Below are positions 31,205-40,590 of a DNA stretch of 64,000 nucleotides, one piece after another. The translations under genes and the position numbers were made by a program. Where the stretch lies: positions 5,227 through 69,226 of the forward strand of contig NZ_CAJUHF010000017.1 in the NCBI RefSeq assembly GCF_910585845.1, read 5' to 3'. Each line of letters opens with the position of its first letter. Positions within the stretch are counted from its first letter, which is position 1. The stretch comes from an uncultured Bacteroides sp. (lineage in GTDB: Bacteria; Bacteroidota; Bacteroidia; Bacteroidales; Bacteroidaceae). The notes beneath the pieces are model-generated. The model worked only from the letters and a program-made list of their open reading frames with translations. It did not search any database and was not told the DNA's origin.

Positions 31205-32245
31205 TTATCGGAAAATCTTTCTTTCGTTTAACGCATTCCAATATTTTCTTGCATTTCTCATGTGGTCGGCATAATTGGACGCGAAGTTATGCGTGCCCGA
31301 GAAATCCTCTTTGGCACACATGTAGAGGTAGTCGTGCTTCACGTGGTTCAATACGGCATCGATGCCGGTGGGAGAGGGGATGCGTATGGGGCCGGGGGGC
31401 AATCCGGCATGCAGGTAGGTGTTGTAGGGTGAATCTACGTTCAGATGTACATTGGTGATGCGCCTCAAGCCGAAGTCCTGAAGGGCAAACTTGATGGTGG
31501 GGTCTGCCTGTAGCGGCATTCCTTTGTGCAGGCGGTTGATGTACAGGCCTGCTACCATTGGTTTTTCGGCAGTGTTGTTCGTCTCCTCTTCCACGATGGA
31601 GGCGAGGGTAGAGACCTCTTCCGGTGTCATGCCGAGGGTGGTGGCTTTGGCGAGGCGTTCTTGGTTCCAGAATTTCTCATGCTCTTTCTGCATGCGGGCG
31701 AAGAACTCGTCTACACTCATGTTCCAATAGACCTGATAGGTGTCGGGGATGAACAGACTGGGCAAGGTCTCTTTCGTGTATCCCATCTTCTGCCGGAGGG
31801 CACTGTCGTTCATGGCAAGGGCTATTTCGGCAGAGTCTATCATGAGTTGTTTGCCCACGCTGCGTGCCAGCCTGTCGAGGGTGCGTACGTTGCCGATGGT
31901 CAGGTTGACAGGCTCCTGATACCCCCTGTACAGACGGCTGAAGACGTGGTATGCGTTTTCTCCCCGACGGATGGCGTAGCGTCCGGTGTGGATGTCTGCC
32001 GACGTATAGTTCTTCCAGCGTGCCATCCAAAGGAATCCGGTGAAACTCTTGGGATGTCCCTTTTCTTTCACCTTATTATATATAGAGTCCGTCGTATCGT
32101 CTCTGTCGATGTAGATGTATGCTGTTTTCTGCGGGTGAAACTGCGGATAGAATATGTAGTAATAGAATATTCCGGCACAAACGGCTCCTATGAGGAACAG
32201 GCTTGCCGCGCTTCCTATCAGGATTCTTTTCGTCTTCTTTTTCAT
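31205..32245 (-). CDS. mltG: endolytic murein transglycosylase MltG
   Basis: A 346-residue YceG-family protein with one N-terminal membrane helix (about residues 8-30), a LysM-like region and the catalytic YceG domain. Key motifs are A-S-I-V-E-E-E-T (catalytic glutamate), P-L-Q-A-D-P-T-I-K-F-A-L and Y-N-T-Y-L-H-A-G-L-P-P-G-P-I. It cuts nascent glycan strands to set their length. A minus-strand -7 box TACCTTTG (32345-32352) lies about 100 bp upstream. It does not seem linked to its neighbours. Confidence 0.93.
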   Translation of the reverse strand: MKKKTKRILIGSAASLFLIGAVCAGIFYYYIFYPQFHPQKTAYIYIDRDDTTDSIYNKVKEKGHPKSFTGFLWMARWKNYTSADIHTGRYAIRRGENAYHVFSRLYRGYQEPVNLTIGNVRTLDRLARSVGKQLMIDSAEIALAMNDSALRQKMGYTKETLPSLFIPDTYQVYWNMSVDEFFARMQKEHEKFWNQERLAKATTLGMTPEEVSTLASIVEEETNNTAEKPMVAGLYINRLHKGMPLQADPTIKFALQDFGLRRITNVHLNVDSPYNTYLHAGLPPGPIRIPSPTGIDAVLNHVKHDYLYMCAKEDFSGTHNFASNYADHMRNARKYWNALNERKIFR

Positions 32246-32344
32246 CTGTCTTGCGATTTTCTTTTCTTTCTTTTTGCAATTTCCGGCTTGAGCCCCATTT
32301 TCTTTTTTGCAAATTTCTTTTTGCGATAATCTCTATCAGTTGCG

Positions 32345-32352
32345 CAAAGGTA
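32345..32352 (-). promoter_or_regulatory. -7 box of mltG
   Basis: TACCTTTG on the minus strand, a close fit to TAnnTTTG, about 93 nt before the start codon. Confidence 0.55.
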
Positions 32353-32402
32353 AGAAGAATATGTGGAATAAAAAAGAGATGCATAAGCATCTCTTCCTGA
32401 TG

Positions 32403-32475
<73 letters not shown>

Positions 32476-32675
32476 AGTAACTTTTCGTTTACGGGGTGCA
32501 AATTTACAGCTTTCTTTGAAATTACGAAAAGAAAAGAGACTTTTTTTCAAGAAATATTTCTGAACCGGGATTTTTGTATTGAAAACAGTACATTTCTTGT
32601 GAAAAAAAATGTTTTATCAATATAAAAAATACATCTTTGCATATCCTTTTGCTAATCTAAAATCTGACAATAATT

Positions 32676-33884
32676 ATGAATCTGAAGAAATATTATAGAG
32701 TCTCCCTGTCTCGTATAGCTCCTCAATGGACTGTCGTTGCTATTGATCTCTTTTTAGTGATGATTTCCATGTTATTGGCATACACTCTCCAGTTGGAAGT
32801 TTCGTCCGTGGTCTATAAGATGTCATCGTATGTATGGATGATTTTTTTTCTCTTTGCTGTGCAATGGGATTTTCTTTTCCATTTTTCGCACCTCTGTTGT
32901 AGTTATTCGTTTTTATTCGTTTGTGGATATTTCCAGGGTGTTTGTCTCGCTTACGCTGGGGTATGGAATGCTGGGTATTGGAAATTTCGCCTGGCAGGTG
33001 GGGGGAGGCGGCACGGCGTTGCCCAATGGGATTGTGTTCGTTGCATACCTCCTGAACGTGTCATTTATGGTGGCTTTGCGTATTTTGGGGAAGTTGTTGC
33101 ACGAACTTATGTCTTTTGATGACAGGAGATGCGTGAGTTGAATCCGGGGCAGCTGATATTGGTTGATCAGGCGGAATCACCCCTGTACGATGTCCAATTG
33201 GAGCTGTCCGATCATTGGGAGGGAGTCGATGTACGGGTGCTGGTGGCAGACATTGCCAACCGTAGCCGCATGGAGTTTATTTTCGGACAATACATGCCGC
33301 AGCTCGTGTTTCATGCTGCCGCTTATAAAGATATTTCCATGCTTGATGAATATCCGTATGAAGCGGTTCGGACGAATGTGGCAGGAACAAAAAATGTAGT
33401 AGACTTATCGGTAAAATACAGGGCAGCCAAATGTATGATGATTTCTACGGATTGTGCATCGGTTCCGCTTCATGTAATGGGATACAGTAAGCGTTTGGCG
33501 GAGATGTACGTGCAAGGAATGTCGTGTGTGGCGACGTCGGAAAATAGTTGTACTAAATTGATGGTCGCCCGTTTCGGCAATGTTTATCCTCACGATCCCC
33601 GTAGCCTGATGACTATGCCGGAAGCCTGCCAACTGCTGTTGACGATAGGAAATTGGGGCGAAAACGGTGGAATATATATATTTGAAGAGGCACAGGCAGA
33701 AGACCTGCTGCCGACAAACAACGAGAAAATCAGCCAACTCAGTGTGCGTTTCACGGATGGTGGCGATGTCTGTCGGCTGATTGATGTTTTAACGGAAAAT
33801 AGTTGCGTGCAGAATTTGGAAAACATCATCGATGAAATGAAAAAGATAATCTCAAAAACCGCTGTTTCCAAGATAATGGTCTGA
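32676..33884 (+). pseudogene. decayed CapD/FlaA1-type nucleoside-diphosphate-sugar dehydratase/epimerase
   Basis: Three frame segments make one broken gene. N-terminal membrane helices start at 32676 in one frame. The reading frame then shifts near 32860, giving R-T-S-V-V-V-I-R-F-Y-S-F-V-D-I. The original frame returns from about 33129 with N-P-G-Q-L-I-L-V-D-Q-A-E. The Rossmann G-x-x-G-x-x-G region is missing, and a further stretch is lost between R-F-G-N-V and M-T-M-P-E-A-C-Q-L. The core H-A-A-A-Y-K-D, N-V-A-G-T-K-N-V and Y-S-K-R-L-A-E is still clear. The intact family has about 640 residues. It is a relic of an initiating sugar-modifying enzyme next to the export genes. Confidence 0.8.
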
Positions 33885-33960
33885 AAGCTGGGAATCTGCT
33901 TTTAATTGTTTTTCTGAAATTTCGGCACGAAATAAATTGGGCGTTTCTGAAATAATGTGT

Positions 33961-33968
33961 TACCTTTG
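33961..33968 (+). promoter_or_regulatory. -7 box of the polysaccharide export operon
   Basis: TACCTTTG lies 50 bp before the Wza-type gene, with a possible TTGG -33 element about 20 bp upstream. The downstream genes overlap or are tightly spaced to 38370. Confidence 0.6.
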
Positions 33969-34018
33969 TGCCCGATTTATATTTAATGTAGGATTTTTAA
34001 AGATTAATCCAATATCTT

Positions 34019-36466
34019 ATGCGTAGATTATTAGCACTATTCTTTTCAATTTTCATCATGACAGGGGGAATGATGGCCCAGCAGATGTCTGATGAGCAAG
34101 TCGTTCAATATGTGAAAGAGGCACAGAGAAGTGGTAAATCTCAGAAGCAGATGACTACAGAACTGTTGCGTAGAGGAGTAACCAAAGAACAAGTTGCCCG
34201 TATCCAAAAGAAATATGCAGAGCAAAGCACCGCTGCAGAAGGAGTAGAAAACAAACCTTCGCAACTTCGTGAGCGTACATCTTTGATGAAAGATGGACAA
34301 GCCGTCAGAGGTACTTCTTATGAGGAAGCACAATTGGAGGAACAGAAAGAAATCATTGACTTGAAGCGTGATGCAAAAGCTGTTCCAGAAGCTCCGGTAA
34401 GTAATATTTTCGGTCATAGCCTGTTTACCAGCCGTAATCTTTCTTTTGAACCGAGTGCCAATCTTGCCACTCCGGTCAACTACCGTTTAGGTCCGGGCGA
34501 TGAAGTCATCATTGACATCTGGGGCGCTTCAGAAAATACGATCCGCCAGACCATTTCGCCGGAAGGAACCATTTTGGTGCGTGGCTTGGGACCTGTCCAT
34601 CTGAATGGGATGACAGTGAAAGAGGCAAACTCGTTCCTGCAAAGGGAATTTTCTAAAATCTATTCGGGTATTTCGGGCAACGAACCGAACTCTCAAATCA
34701 AGCTGACACTGGGTGATATCCGAACCATACAGATCAACATCATGGGTGAAGTTTCCGTGCCGGGAACCTACACGCTGTCAGCGTTTTCTACTGTTTTTCA
34801 TGCCTTGTATCGTGCCGGTGGAGTGAACCGTATCGGTAGTTTGCGTAGCATAAAGGTAGTGCGTGCCGGTAAGACATTTGCCGATCTGGACGTTTACGAT
34901 TTTCTGATGAAGGGCCAGATGAAAGATGACATCCGTCTTCAGGAAGGCGACGTCATCTTGGTAGAGCCTTATCAGGAACTGGTTGAGATTATAGGTAAGG
35001 TGAAGAGACCGATGTTCTATGAGATGAAGCCTACGGAAACTGTGGCTACTATATTAAAGTATGCGGGAGGTTTCACGGGTGATGCCTATAAGAAAGCAGT
35101 TCGCCTTGTACGTAAGAGCGGCCGCGAACATCAGGTTTACAATGTAGACGAGATGGACTATTCCGTTTTCCGTTTGGACGATGGCGATATGATCACGATC
35201 GACGCCGTGCTCGACCGTTTTGAAAACCGCGTGGAAGTGCGTGGAGCCGTTTACCGTGCCGGATTGTATCAGCTGGATGGTACGGTGAACACCGTGAAGC
35301 AACTGATCAAGAAAGCGGAAGGCTTGCGTGGCGATGCTTTCCTGAACAGAGCCATGATCGACCGCGAACATGAAGACCTGTCTCACGAGATCATTGCGAT
35401 CGACTTGGGCGGATTGTTGAGAGGTACGGTTGCCGATATTCCTTTGCAGAAGAATGATATCCTTTACATACCGAGCATCAACGACTTGAAAGAAGAAGAG
35501 ACCATATCCATTTATGGCGAGATTGCCAATCCCGGTACCTTCCTTTTCTCCAAGAACATGACTATCGAAGATTTGCTTATTCAAGCAGGTGGTCTTTTGG
35601 AAGAAGCTGCAACAACAAGAGTTGAGGTAACCCGTCGTATTAAAGATCCGAAGAGCACTTCGGTCAGCAGTATATTAGGTAAGACATTCACCTTCGACAT
35701 AAAAGACGGTCTGTTGGTGAGTGACACGGAGAATTTCTATCTGGAGCCGTTTGATGCTGTATATATCCGCAAGAGCCCCGCTTACCGTAAGCAGCAGAAT
35801 GTGACTGTTGCAGGTGAGGTGCTTTTCTCCGGCAGCTACTCATTGTTGCAGAAAAACGAACGTTTGTCCGATTTGATAAGCAAAGCAGGTGGTGTAACTC
35901 CTGATGCATACGTGAAAGGGGCGCGTCTGATCCGTCGTTTGTCGGAAGAAGAAAAACTCCGCCAGAGCGATGTGCTCCGTATGGCACAGAACAAAGAGGG
36001 AAAAGATTCCATTTCAGTGGCCAAACTGAATATGTCGGACAACTACGTGGTAGGTATCGATTTGGAGAAAGCCTTGTCCAACCCCCATTCCGATTATGAC
36101 CTTGTCTTGCGTGAGGGTGACGTGCTGTACATCCCCGAATATGTTAATACAGTGAAGATCAGTGGAGCGGTGATGTATCCCAATACAGTGGTATATCAAC
36201 GGGACAAGAAACTGAAACACTACATAAACCAGGCGGGCGGATTTGGCCATTTGGCAAAGAAGAAGAGAGTCTATGTGGTATATATGAACGGTACGGTGGC
36301 GCGTCTGAAGGCAAGAAGTGCCAAAGCCATAGAACCGGGATGTGAGATTATCGTTCCGAGTAGGTCCGAAAAGAAACGCATGGCACTGGCAGAGATTTTG
36401 GGTATCAGCAGTACGACCGCTACCATTGCAGCGATGGTGGCAACTTTGTCTAACTCTTTTAAGTAA
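34019..36466 (+). CDS. Wza-type polysaccharide export protein with multiple SLBB domains
   Basis: An 815-residue exported protein. After a signal peptide (M-M-A-Q) come a helical region (about 20-130) and a Poly_export domain at about 155-245 (Y-R-L-G-P-G-D-E-V-I-I-D-I-W-G). About six SLBB beta-grasp repeats follow to residue 780, each with a pattern like G-E-V-x-x-P-G-T-Y. A C-terminal hydrophobic segment with A-T-I-A-A-M-V-A-T is last. It forms the outer-membrane/periplasmic channel for capsule or exopolysaccharide. E. coli Wza has fewer SLBB units; the longer form is common in Bacteroidetes. It pairs with the Wzz-type protein that starts 11 bp later. Confidence 0.9.
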   Translation: MRRLLALFFSIFIMTGGMMAQQMSDEQVVQYVKEAQRSGKSQKQMTTELLRRGVTKEQVARIQKKYAEQSTAAEGVENKPSQLRERTSLMKDGQAVRGTSYEEAQLEEQKEIIDLKRDAKAVPEAPVSNIFGHSLFTSRNLSFEPSANLATPVNYRLGPGDEVIIDIWGASENTIRQTISPEGTILVRGLGPVHLNGMTVKEANSFLQREFSKIYSGISGNEPNSQIKLTLGDIRTIQINIMGEVSVPGTYTLSAFSTVFHALYRAGGVNRIGSLRSIKVVRAGKTFADLDVYDFLMKGQMKDDIRLQEGDVILVEPYQELVEIIGKVKRPMFYEMKPTETVATILKYAGGFTGDAYKKAVRLVRKSGREHQVYNVDEMDYSVFRLDDGDMITIDAVLDRFENRVEVRGAVYRAGLYQLDGTVNTVKQLIKKAEGLRGDAFLNRAMIDREHEDLSHEIIAIDLGGLLRGTVADIPLQKNDILYIPSINDLKEEETISIYGEIANPGTFLFSKNMTIEDLLIQAGGLLEEAATTRVEVTRRIKDPKSTSVSSILGKTFTFDIKDGLLVSDTENFYLEPFDAVYIRKSPAYRKQQNVTVAGEVLFSGSYSLLQKNERLSDLISKAGGVTPDAYVKGARLIRRLSEEEKLRQSDVLRMAQNKEGKDSISVAKLNMSDNYVVGIDLEKALSNPHSDYDLVLREGDVLYIPEYVNTVKISGAVMYPNTVVYQRDKKLKHYINQAGGFGHLAKKKRVYVVYMNGTVARLKARSAKAIEPGCEIIVPSRSEKKRMALAEILGISSTTATIAAMVATLSNSFK

Positions 36467-36476
36467 AATTTTGATT

Positions 36477-37586
36477 ATGAATGAAGAAAACAGACTGAAT
36501 ACACTTCCTCAGCAGCCGGAGGAGCAGGAAATAGACCTGATGGAACTTGCCGCAAAGGTTTGGGCAGAACGGAAATTGGTTTTTAAGGCGTGCGGATATG
36601 CCATCATCGTGGGACTGATTGTTGCATTCAGCATTCCCCGGGAATATTCGACCAGCGTGACATTGGCACCGGAAAGTACCGGAAAATCCGCTGGTGGCAG
36701 TATGGGTGCTTTGGCGGCTATGGCAGGAATCAATATGGGCGCTTCGATCGGCGAAGACGCCCTGTCGCCCGATCTTTATCCGGACATTGTAAGTTCCACG
36801 CCCTTCCTCATCGAGTTGTTCGACGTGAAAGTGAAGGACGATAAAGAGGAGGTTGACACGACCTTGTATGTCTATCTGGACAAACATCAGCGTGCTCCTT
36901 GGTGGAGTGCCGTAACCTCGGCTCCTTTCAAGGTGCTGGGATGGGTCATCTCTTTGTTTAGAGACGATGAAGAAACGGGCGACGGCGTATTGAATCCGTT
37001 CAGGCTGACCAAAGACGAAGCAAACATTGCGGAGGCACTGAGCAATCGTATTGCCGTTTCGGTTGACAAGAAGACCGGTGTTACCACACTGACGGTAACG
37101 ATGCAGGATCCCTTGATTTCCGCATCGCTGACAGATACGGTTATGCACCGTTTGCAGAACTACATCACGGAATACCGTACGAACAAGGCACGCCATGATT
37201 TGGTATTTACCGAGAAGTTGTATAATGAGGCAAAAGCCAACTATACGGAAGCTCAAGAGAAATACGCCTCATTTGTGGATGCCAACCAAAATATCATCCT
37301 GCTGAGCTACCGTGCCGAGCAGGAACGTTTGCAGAACGAGATGAATCTGGCATATAACGTATATACCCAAGTAGCCCAACAATTGCAGATGGCAAAAGCC
37401 AAGGTGCAGGAGATCACTCCAGTTTACACGGTGGTTCAGCCGGCAACGGTGCCTTTGCGCCCTTCCAAGCCGAGCAAGCCTATGATTCTTGTAGGCTTTG
37501 TCTTCCTTGCTGCTGCGGGCAGTGTGGGTTGGATTTTGTTCGTGAAAGATTTCATAAAAGGATGGAAAAAGCAATTAACGATATGA
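36477..37586 (+). CDS. Wzz-type chain-length determinant protein
   Basis: A 369-residue inner-membrane protein with two transmembrane segments (about 38-56 and 343-362) and a large periplasmic helical region between them. The second segment is preceded by the proline-rich P-L-R-P-S-K-P-S-K-P motif typical of Wzz/Wzc. No cytoplasmic kinase domain is fused. ATG 36477 was chosen because it lies 11 bp after the export gene; the frame is open further upstream inside that gene. It controls polysaccharide length together with the Wza-type channel. Confidence 0.88.
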   Translation: MNEENRLNTLPQQPEEQEIDLMELAAKVWAERKLVFKACGYAIIVGLIVAFSIPREYSTSVTLAPESTGKSAGGSMGALAAMAGINMGASIGEDALSPDLYPDIVSSTPFLIELFDVKVKDDKEEVDTTLYVYLDKHQRAPWWSAVTSAPFKVLGWVISLFRDDEETGDGVLNPFRLTKDEANIAEALSNRIAVSVDKKTGVTTLTVTMQDPLISASLTDTVMHRLQNYITEYRTNKARHDLVFTEKLYNEAKANYTEAQEKYASFVDANQNIILLSYRAEQERLQNEMNLAYNVYTQVAQQLQMAKAKVQEITPVYTVVQPATVPLRPSKPSKPMILVGFVFLAAAGSVGWILFVKDFIKGWKKQLTI

Positions 37587-37912
37587 TGAGGAATGAGAAT
37601 TCGCATTGCTGGTACGTCTTGTACACAGCGCCGAGATCGGAACGTAAGTTGATGCAACGTTTGGCAATGGCAGGATACAGAACCTATTGTCCGATGCAGA
37701 CAAGCTATGTAAGCTGGGATGGAAAGACGAAGGAAGTGATTGTGCCTTTGTTTGCCGGTTGTGTATTTGTTGAAGGTGATTGTAGCGGTGTGTCATCTGT
37801 CGTGGCTTCTCAGAAGGTCTCCTTTGTGGTGGATGCTGAGGGGAGAGAAATTTCCATAATGTCGGATAAGGCAAGCTTGCTTGGCAAGTTTGCCCAAATG
37901 TTTGGATGCTGA
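37583..37912 (+). CDS. NGN-only UpxY/NusG-like antiterminator
   Basis: A 109-residue protein resembling the N-terminal NGN domain of UpxY/NusG/RfaH: W-Y-V-L-Y-T-A-P-R-S-E-R-K-L, then Y-C-P-M-Q-T and V-P-L-F-A-G-C-V-F-V. No KOW domain follows; UpxY proteins are about 170-195 residues and the one at 55130 has it. ATG 37583 overlaps the wzz stop (ATGA). UpxY genes normally lead a polysaccharide locus, so a short copy near the operon end is odd. It could be a truncated relic, or a protein that competes for RNA polymerase. Confidence 0.72.
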   Translation: MMRNENSHCWYVLYTAPRSERKLMQRLAMAGYRTYCPMQTSYVSWDGKTKEVIVPLFAGCVFVEGDCSGVSSVVASQKVSFVVDAEGREISIMSDKASLLGKFAQMFGC

Positions 37913-38370
37913 TGAAACTGATATCAGAAGAACTGTTGGACGGTGTGACCCGTGCGGCGCAGGAGAATTCCCGCTTGCGCATGAACTATAACTTTCACGA
38001 GTCTTTGGATGCGCCCATCCATCGTCTGCTTAATGCGTTGGAACCGGGAACTTATCTTCCTCCCCATCGCCATTCGGATAAGGAAGAGACATATGTTGTG
38101 TTGCGGGGTAGTCTGTGGACCTTCTTCTATGATGATTCAGGCAATGTGACAGAGAAAGTCTGCCTGAATCCTGCGGCGGGAACCTATGGAGTGGAAATAC
38201 CTGCCGGTACGTGGCATAGCATTGTTGTTTTAGAGACGGGCACGGTTATTTTTGAAATCAAGTCCGGTCCTTATCAGCCGCTTCCGCCCGAAGACATTGC
38301 ACCGTGGGCTCCTGCGCCCTCCGATACAGAAGGAGTGGCGGAATACATGAAGCGGATGCTTGAGCTTTAG
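37912..38370 (+). CDS. WbuC-family cupin
   Basis: A 152-residue cupin-fold protein with the metal-binding pattern P-P-H-R-H-x5-E-T-Y and a later W-H-S-I. WbuC proteins occur in O-antigen and capsule clusters and may modify nucleotide-sugar intermediates; the reaction is not known. ATG 37912 shares bases with the preceding stop codon (TGATG), so it is translationally coupled to the NGN gene. An in-frame ATG at 37906 is possible. Confidence 0.8.
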   Translation: MKLISEELLDGVTRAAQENSRLRMNYNFHESLDAPIHRLLNALEPGTYLPPHRHSDKEETYVVLRGSLWTFFYDDSGNVTEKVCLNPAAGTYGVEIPAGTWHSIVVLETGTVIFEIKSGPYQPLPPEDIAPWAPAPSDTEGVAEYMKRMLEL

Positions 38371-38472
38371 GGAATGGGAAATTGAAAATGGAAAGTGGAA
38401 AATGGAAAATGGAAAATGGAAAGTTGATTGTTATATTTAACTTCCCATTTTCCATTTTCCACTTTCCACTTT
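38371..38472. repeat. GGAAAATGG-type repeat with mirror arm (hairpin)
   Basis: Repeated GGAAAATGGAAAATGG words run directly from the cupin stop. They face a reverse-complement block (CCATTTTCCATTTTCC) across a short AT-rich loop, giving a long hairpin between convergent genes. The same family occurs at 50547-50690 and 52743-52828. Confidence 0.75.
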
Positions 38473-39652
38473 ATTCAAACATGCTCTTGAACTTCTTGAA
38501 TATTTTCTCTTTGATGGAGTTGTTCGGTATGAAGTTGTCCGACTTCTCCATTTCTTCCAGAGCTTTCTTTTCGTCTTTGCTTAAGGCTTCGGGCACGTAG
38601 ATGCTGATTTCCACCAGCAGGTCGCCTGTGCCATATCCGTTTACGTTCGGCAGACCTTTTCCGCGCAGGCGTAAGATTTTCCCCGGTTGTGTTCCCGGTT
38701 CGATCTTCACTTTCACCTTTCCATCGACGGTAGGAATCTCTACGGCACCACCCAGTGCGGCAGTGGGGAAGCTGAGAAGCAAGTTATAGATCAAGTCATT
38801 GTCATCGCGTACAAGCTCCTTGTGCTCTTCCTCTTCCACAAGAATCAGCAGGTCGCCCGGCACACCGTTGTGCTTTCCGGCATTACCCTTGCCGCTCATG
38901 GAGAGTTGCATGCCGTCCATCACACCTTTGGGGATATTTACGGTCACCGTTTCCTCGCCATACACGATACCTTCTCCGGCGCAGACCTTACACTTGTTCT
39001 TGATGATTTTGCCTTCACCGCCACAAGTAGGGCAGGTGGTACGCGTCTGCATGGTGCCGAGTATGGTCTGCTGGTTTCGTATCACCGTACCGCTTCCTTT
39101 ACACGTGGCACAAGTTTCCGTACCTCCGTTCTCTTCGGCACCGGTGCCGTGGCAGTGGCTACACGGAACATATTTCTTCAGTTTGAATTTCTTCTCCACA
39201 CCGGTGGAAATCTCTTTCAGGTTCAGTTTCACCTTTACGCGCAGATCCGACCCCCGGAAACGGCGTTGCTGGTTTCCTCCGTCGCCGAATCCGCCTCCGA
39301 ATCCGCTGAATCCACCTCCGAATCCGCCACCTCGTCCGCCGAATATATCGCCGAACATGGAGAAAATGTCATCCATGGACATGCCTCCGCTGAAACCTCC
39401 GTAGGGACCTCCGTTTCCGGCTGCACCGCCCACTCCGGCATGTCCGAACTGGTCGTATCGTGCACGCTTGTCAGGGTTGCTCAGCACTTCGTATGCTTCT
39501 GCCGCTTCCTTGAATTTCTCTTCCGCCACTTTGTCACCCGGATTTTTGTCGGGGTGATATTGGATGGCTTTCTTTCGGTAAGCCTTCTTTATTTCATCTG
39601 CCGATGCCGTCTTGGCGACCTCCAGTATTTCGTAGTAATCTCTTTTTTCCAT
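38471..39652 (-). CDS. dnaJ: chaperone DnaJ
   Basis: A 393-residue type I J-protein: J domain with Y-H-P-D-K (about 32-36), a Gly/Phe-rich region to about residue 130, and four zinc motifs (C-S-H-C-H-G-T-G, C-A-T-C-K-G-S-G, C-P-T-C-G-G-E-G, C-K-V-C-A-G-E-G). Two substrate-binding beta domains follow. It stimulates DnaK ATPase. It follows grpE by 35 bp on the same strand. A mirror-repeat hairpin abuts its 3' end. Confidence 0.96.
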   Translation of the reverse strand: MEKRDYYEILEVAKTASADEIKKAYRKKAIQYHPDKNPGDKVAEEKFKEAAEAYEVLSNPDKRARYDQFGHAGVGGAAGNGGPYGGFSGGMSMDDIFSMFGDIFGGRGGGFGGGFSGFGGGFGDGGNQQRRFRGSDLRVKVKLNLKEISTGVEKKFKLKKYVPCSHCHGTGAEENGGTETCATCKGSGTVIRNQQTILGTMQTRTTCPTCGGEGKIIKNKCKVCAGEGIVYGEETVTVNIPKGVMDGMQLSMSGKGNAGKHNGVPGDLLILVEEEEHKELVRDDNDLIYNLLLSFPTAALGGAVEIPTVDGKVKVKIEPGTQPGKILRLRGKGLPNVNGYGTGDLLVEISIYVPEALSKDEKKALEEMEKSDNFIPNNSIKEKIFKKFKSMFE

Positions 39653-39687
39653 ATATGTCCTGTTATTCTCCTACCACGTATGTTCGG

Positions 39688-40296
39688 TTATTCTCCTACC
39701 ACCACTTTGGCATGGCGGATCACTTTGTCGTTTAGCATGTATCCTGTCTGCACGCAATCCAGGATCTTGCCTTTCAGTGACTGATCCGGTGCGGGGATTA
39801 CGGCGATGGCTTCGTGATAGTCGGTGTCGAGTGCCTTCTCCTTTGTCTCTATCACCTTCACTCCGTTCTGTGCCAGTGCGGACATGAACTTGTTGTATAT
39901 CAGTTCCACTCCTTCTCTTACGGCAGCCACGTCGGTAGCAGTTTCCATATTTTTCAGGGCACGTTCGAAGTCGTCCACGGTAGGAAGGATGCTGTCTATG
40001 GTCTTTTCGCCTCCGTTCAGGATCAGTTCTGCCTTCTCCTTCATTGTGCGTCGGCGGTAGTTGTCGAATTCGGCAGCCAGACGCAGATACTTATCCTTCT
40101 GTTCCTCTATGGTTTTGTTAGCCTCTTCCAGTTCGCGGGCAAGTCTTTCCTCTTCGGTCAGAGGGGCTTCTTCCTGTGCGTTTTCTTCGCAGGCATTTCC
40201 TTCTTCACGGTTCTCTTCGTTCTCCGCCACTTCTTCTTGAGTGTTTTTGGAGTTCAACTCTTCTTCGTAGATGTTTTCTTTTTCTTTTGGATTCAT
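39688..40296 (-). CDS. grpE: nucleotide exchange factor GrpE
   Basis: A 202-residue protein: acidic, disordered N-terminus rich in E-E-N, a long coiled coil (about 60-115) with the conserved R-L-A-A-E-F-D-N-Y-R-R-R, and the C-terminal beta domain (G-Y-M-L-N-D-K-V-I-R-H-A-K-V). It releases ADP from DnaK. ATG 40296 gives the usual M-N-P-K-E-K start; the open frame extends 37 codons upstream. A minus-strand -7 box TACCTTTG is at 40469-40476. Confidence 0.94.
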   Translation of the reverse strand: MNPKEKENIYEEELNSKNTQEEVAENEENREEGNACEENAQEEAPLTEEERLARELEEANKTIEEQKDKYLRLAAEFDNYRRRTMKEKAELILNGGEKTIDSILPTVDDFERALKNMETATDVAAVREGVELIYNKFMSALAQNGVKVIETKEKALDTDYHEAIAVIPAPDQSLKGKILDCVQTGYMLNDKVIRHAKVVVGE

Positions 40297-40468
40297 ATTT
40301 CTTTTTTTGTTATTCTTGTTGTTTACCTTAGAAAAAAAAGATTTGTTTTCATTCTTGTTGTCAAGGCTTTCTTTCCGGATTGTCAGATACGGATTGTCCG
40401 ATTCCATCCGATATATGGCAGTGTCTACAAAAACTTTGCCAAACGCTAACCTTGCGCCGAAAACGCTG

Positions 40469-40476
40469 CAAAGGTA
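40469..40476 (-). promoter_or_regulatory. -7 box of grpE-dnaJ
   Basis: TACCTTTG on the minus strand, giving a leader of about 165 nt to the grpE ATG. No heat-shock CIRCE-type repeat was seen. Confidence 0.55.
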
Positions 40477-40537
40477 ATATTTTTATGTCATATTGACAGC
40501 AATCGTCATTGCAATTGTCAATTTGAAGATTTATGAC

Positions 40538-40545
40538 TACCTTTG
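40538..40545 (+). promoter_or_regulatory. -7 box of the ABC-F gene
   Basis: TACCTTTG with TTG about 20 bp upstream; about 40 nt of leader to ATG 40591. Confidence 0.6.
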
Positions 40546-40590
40546 CAGCTGTTTTTGCATATAATTCATAAATCTACTCATAAAATACAA

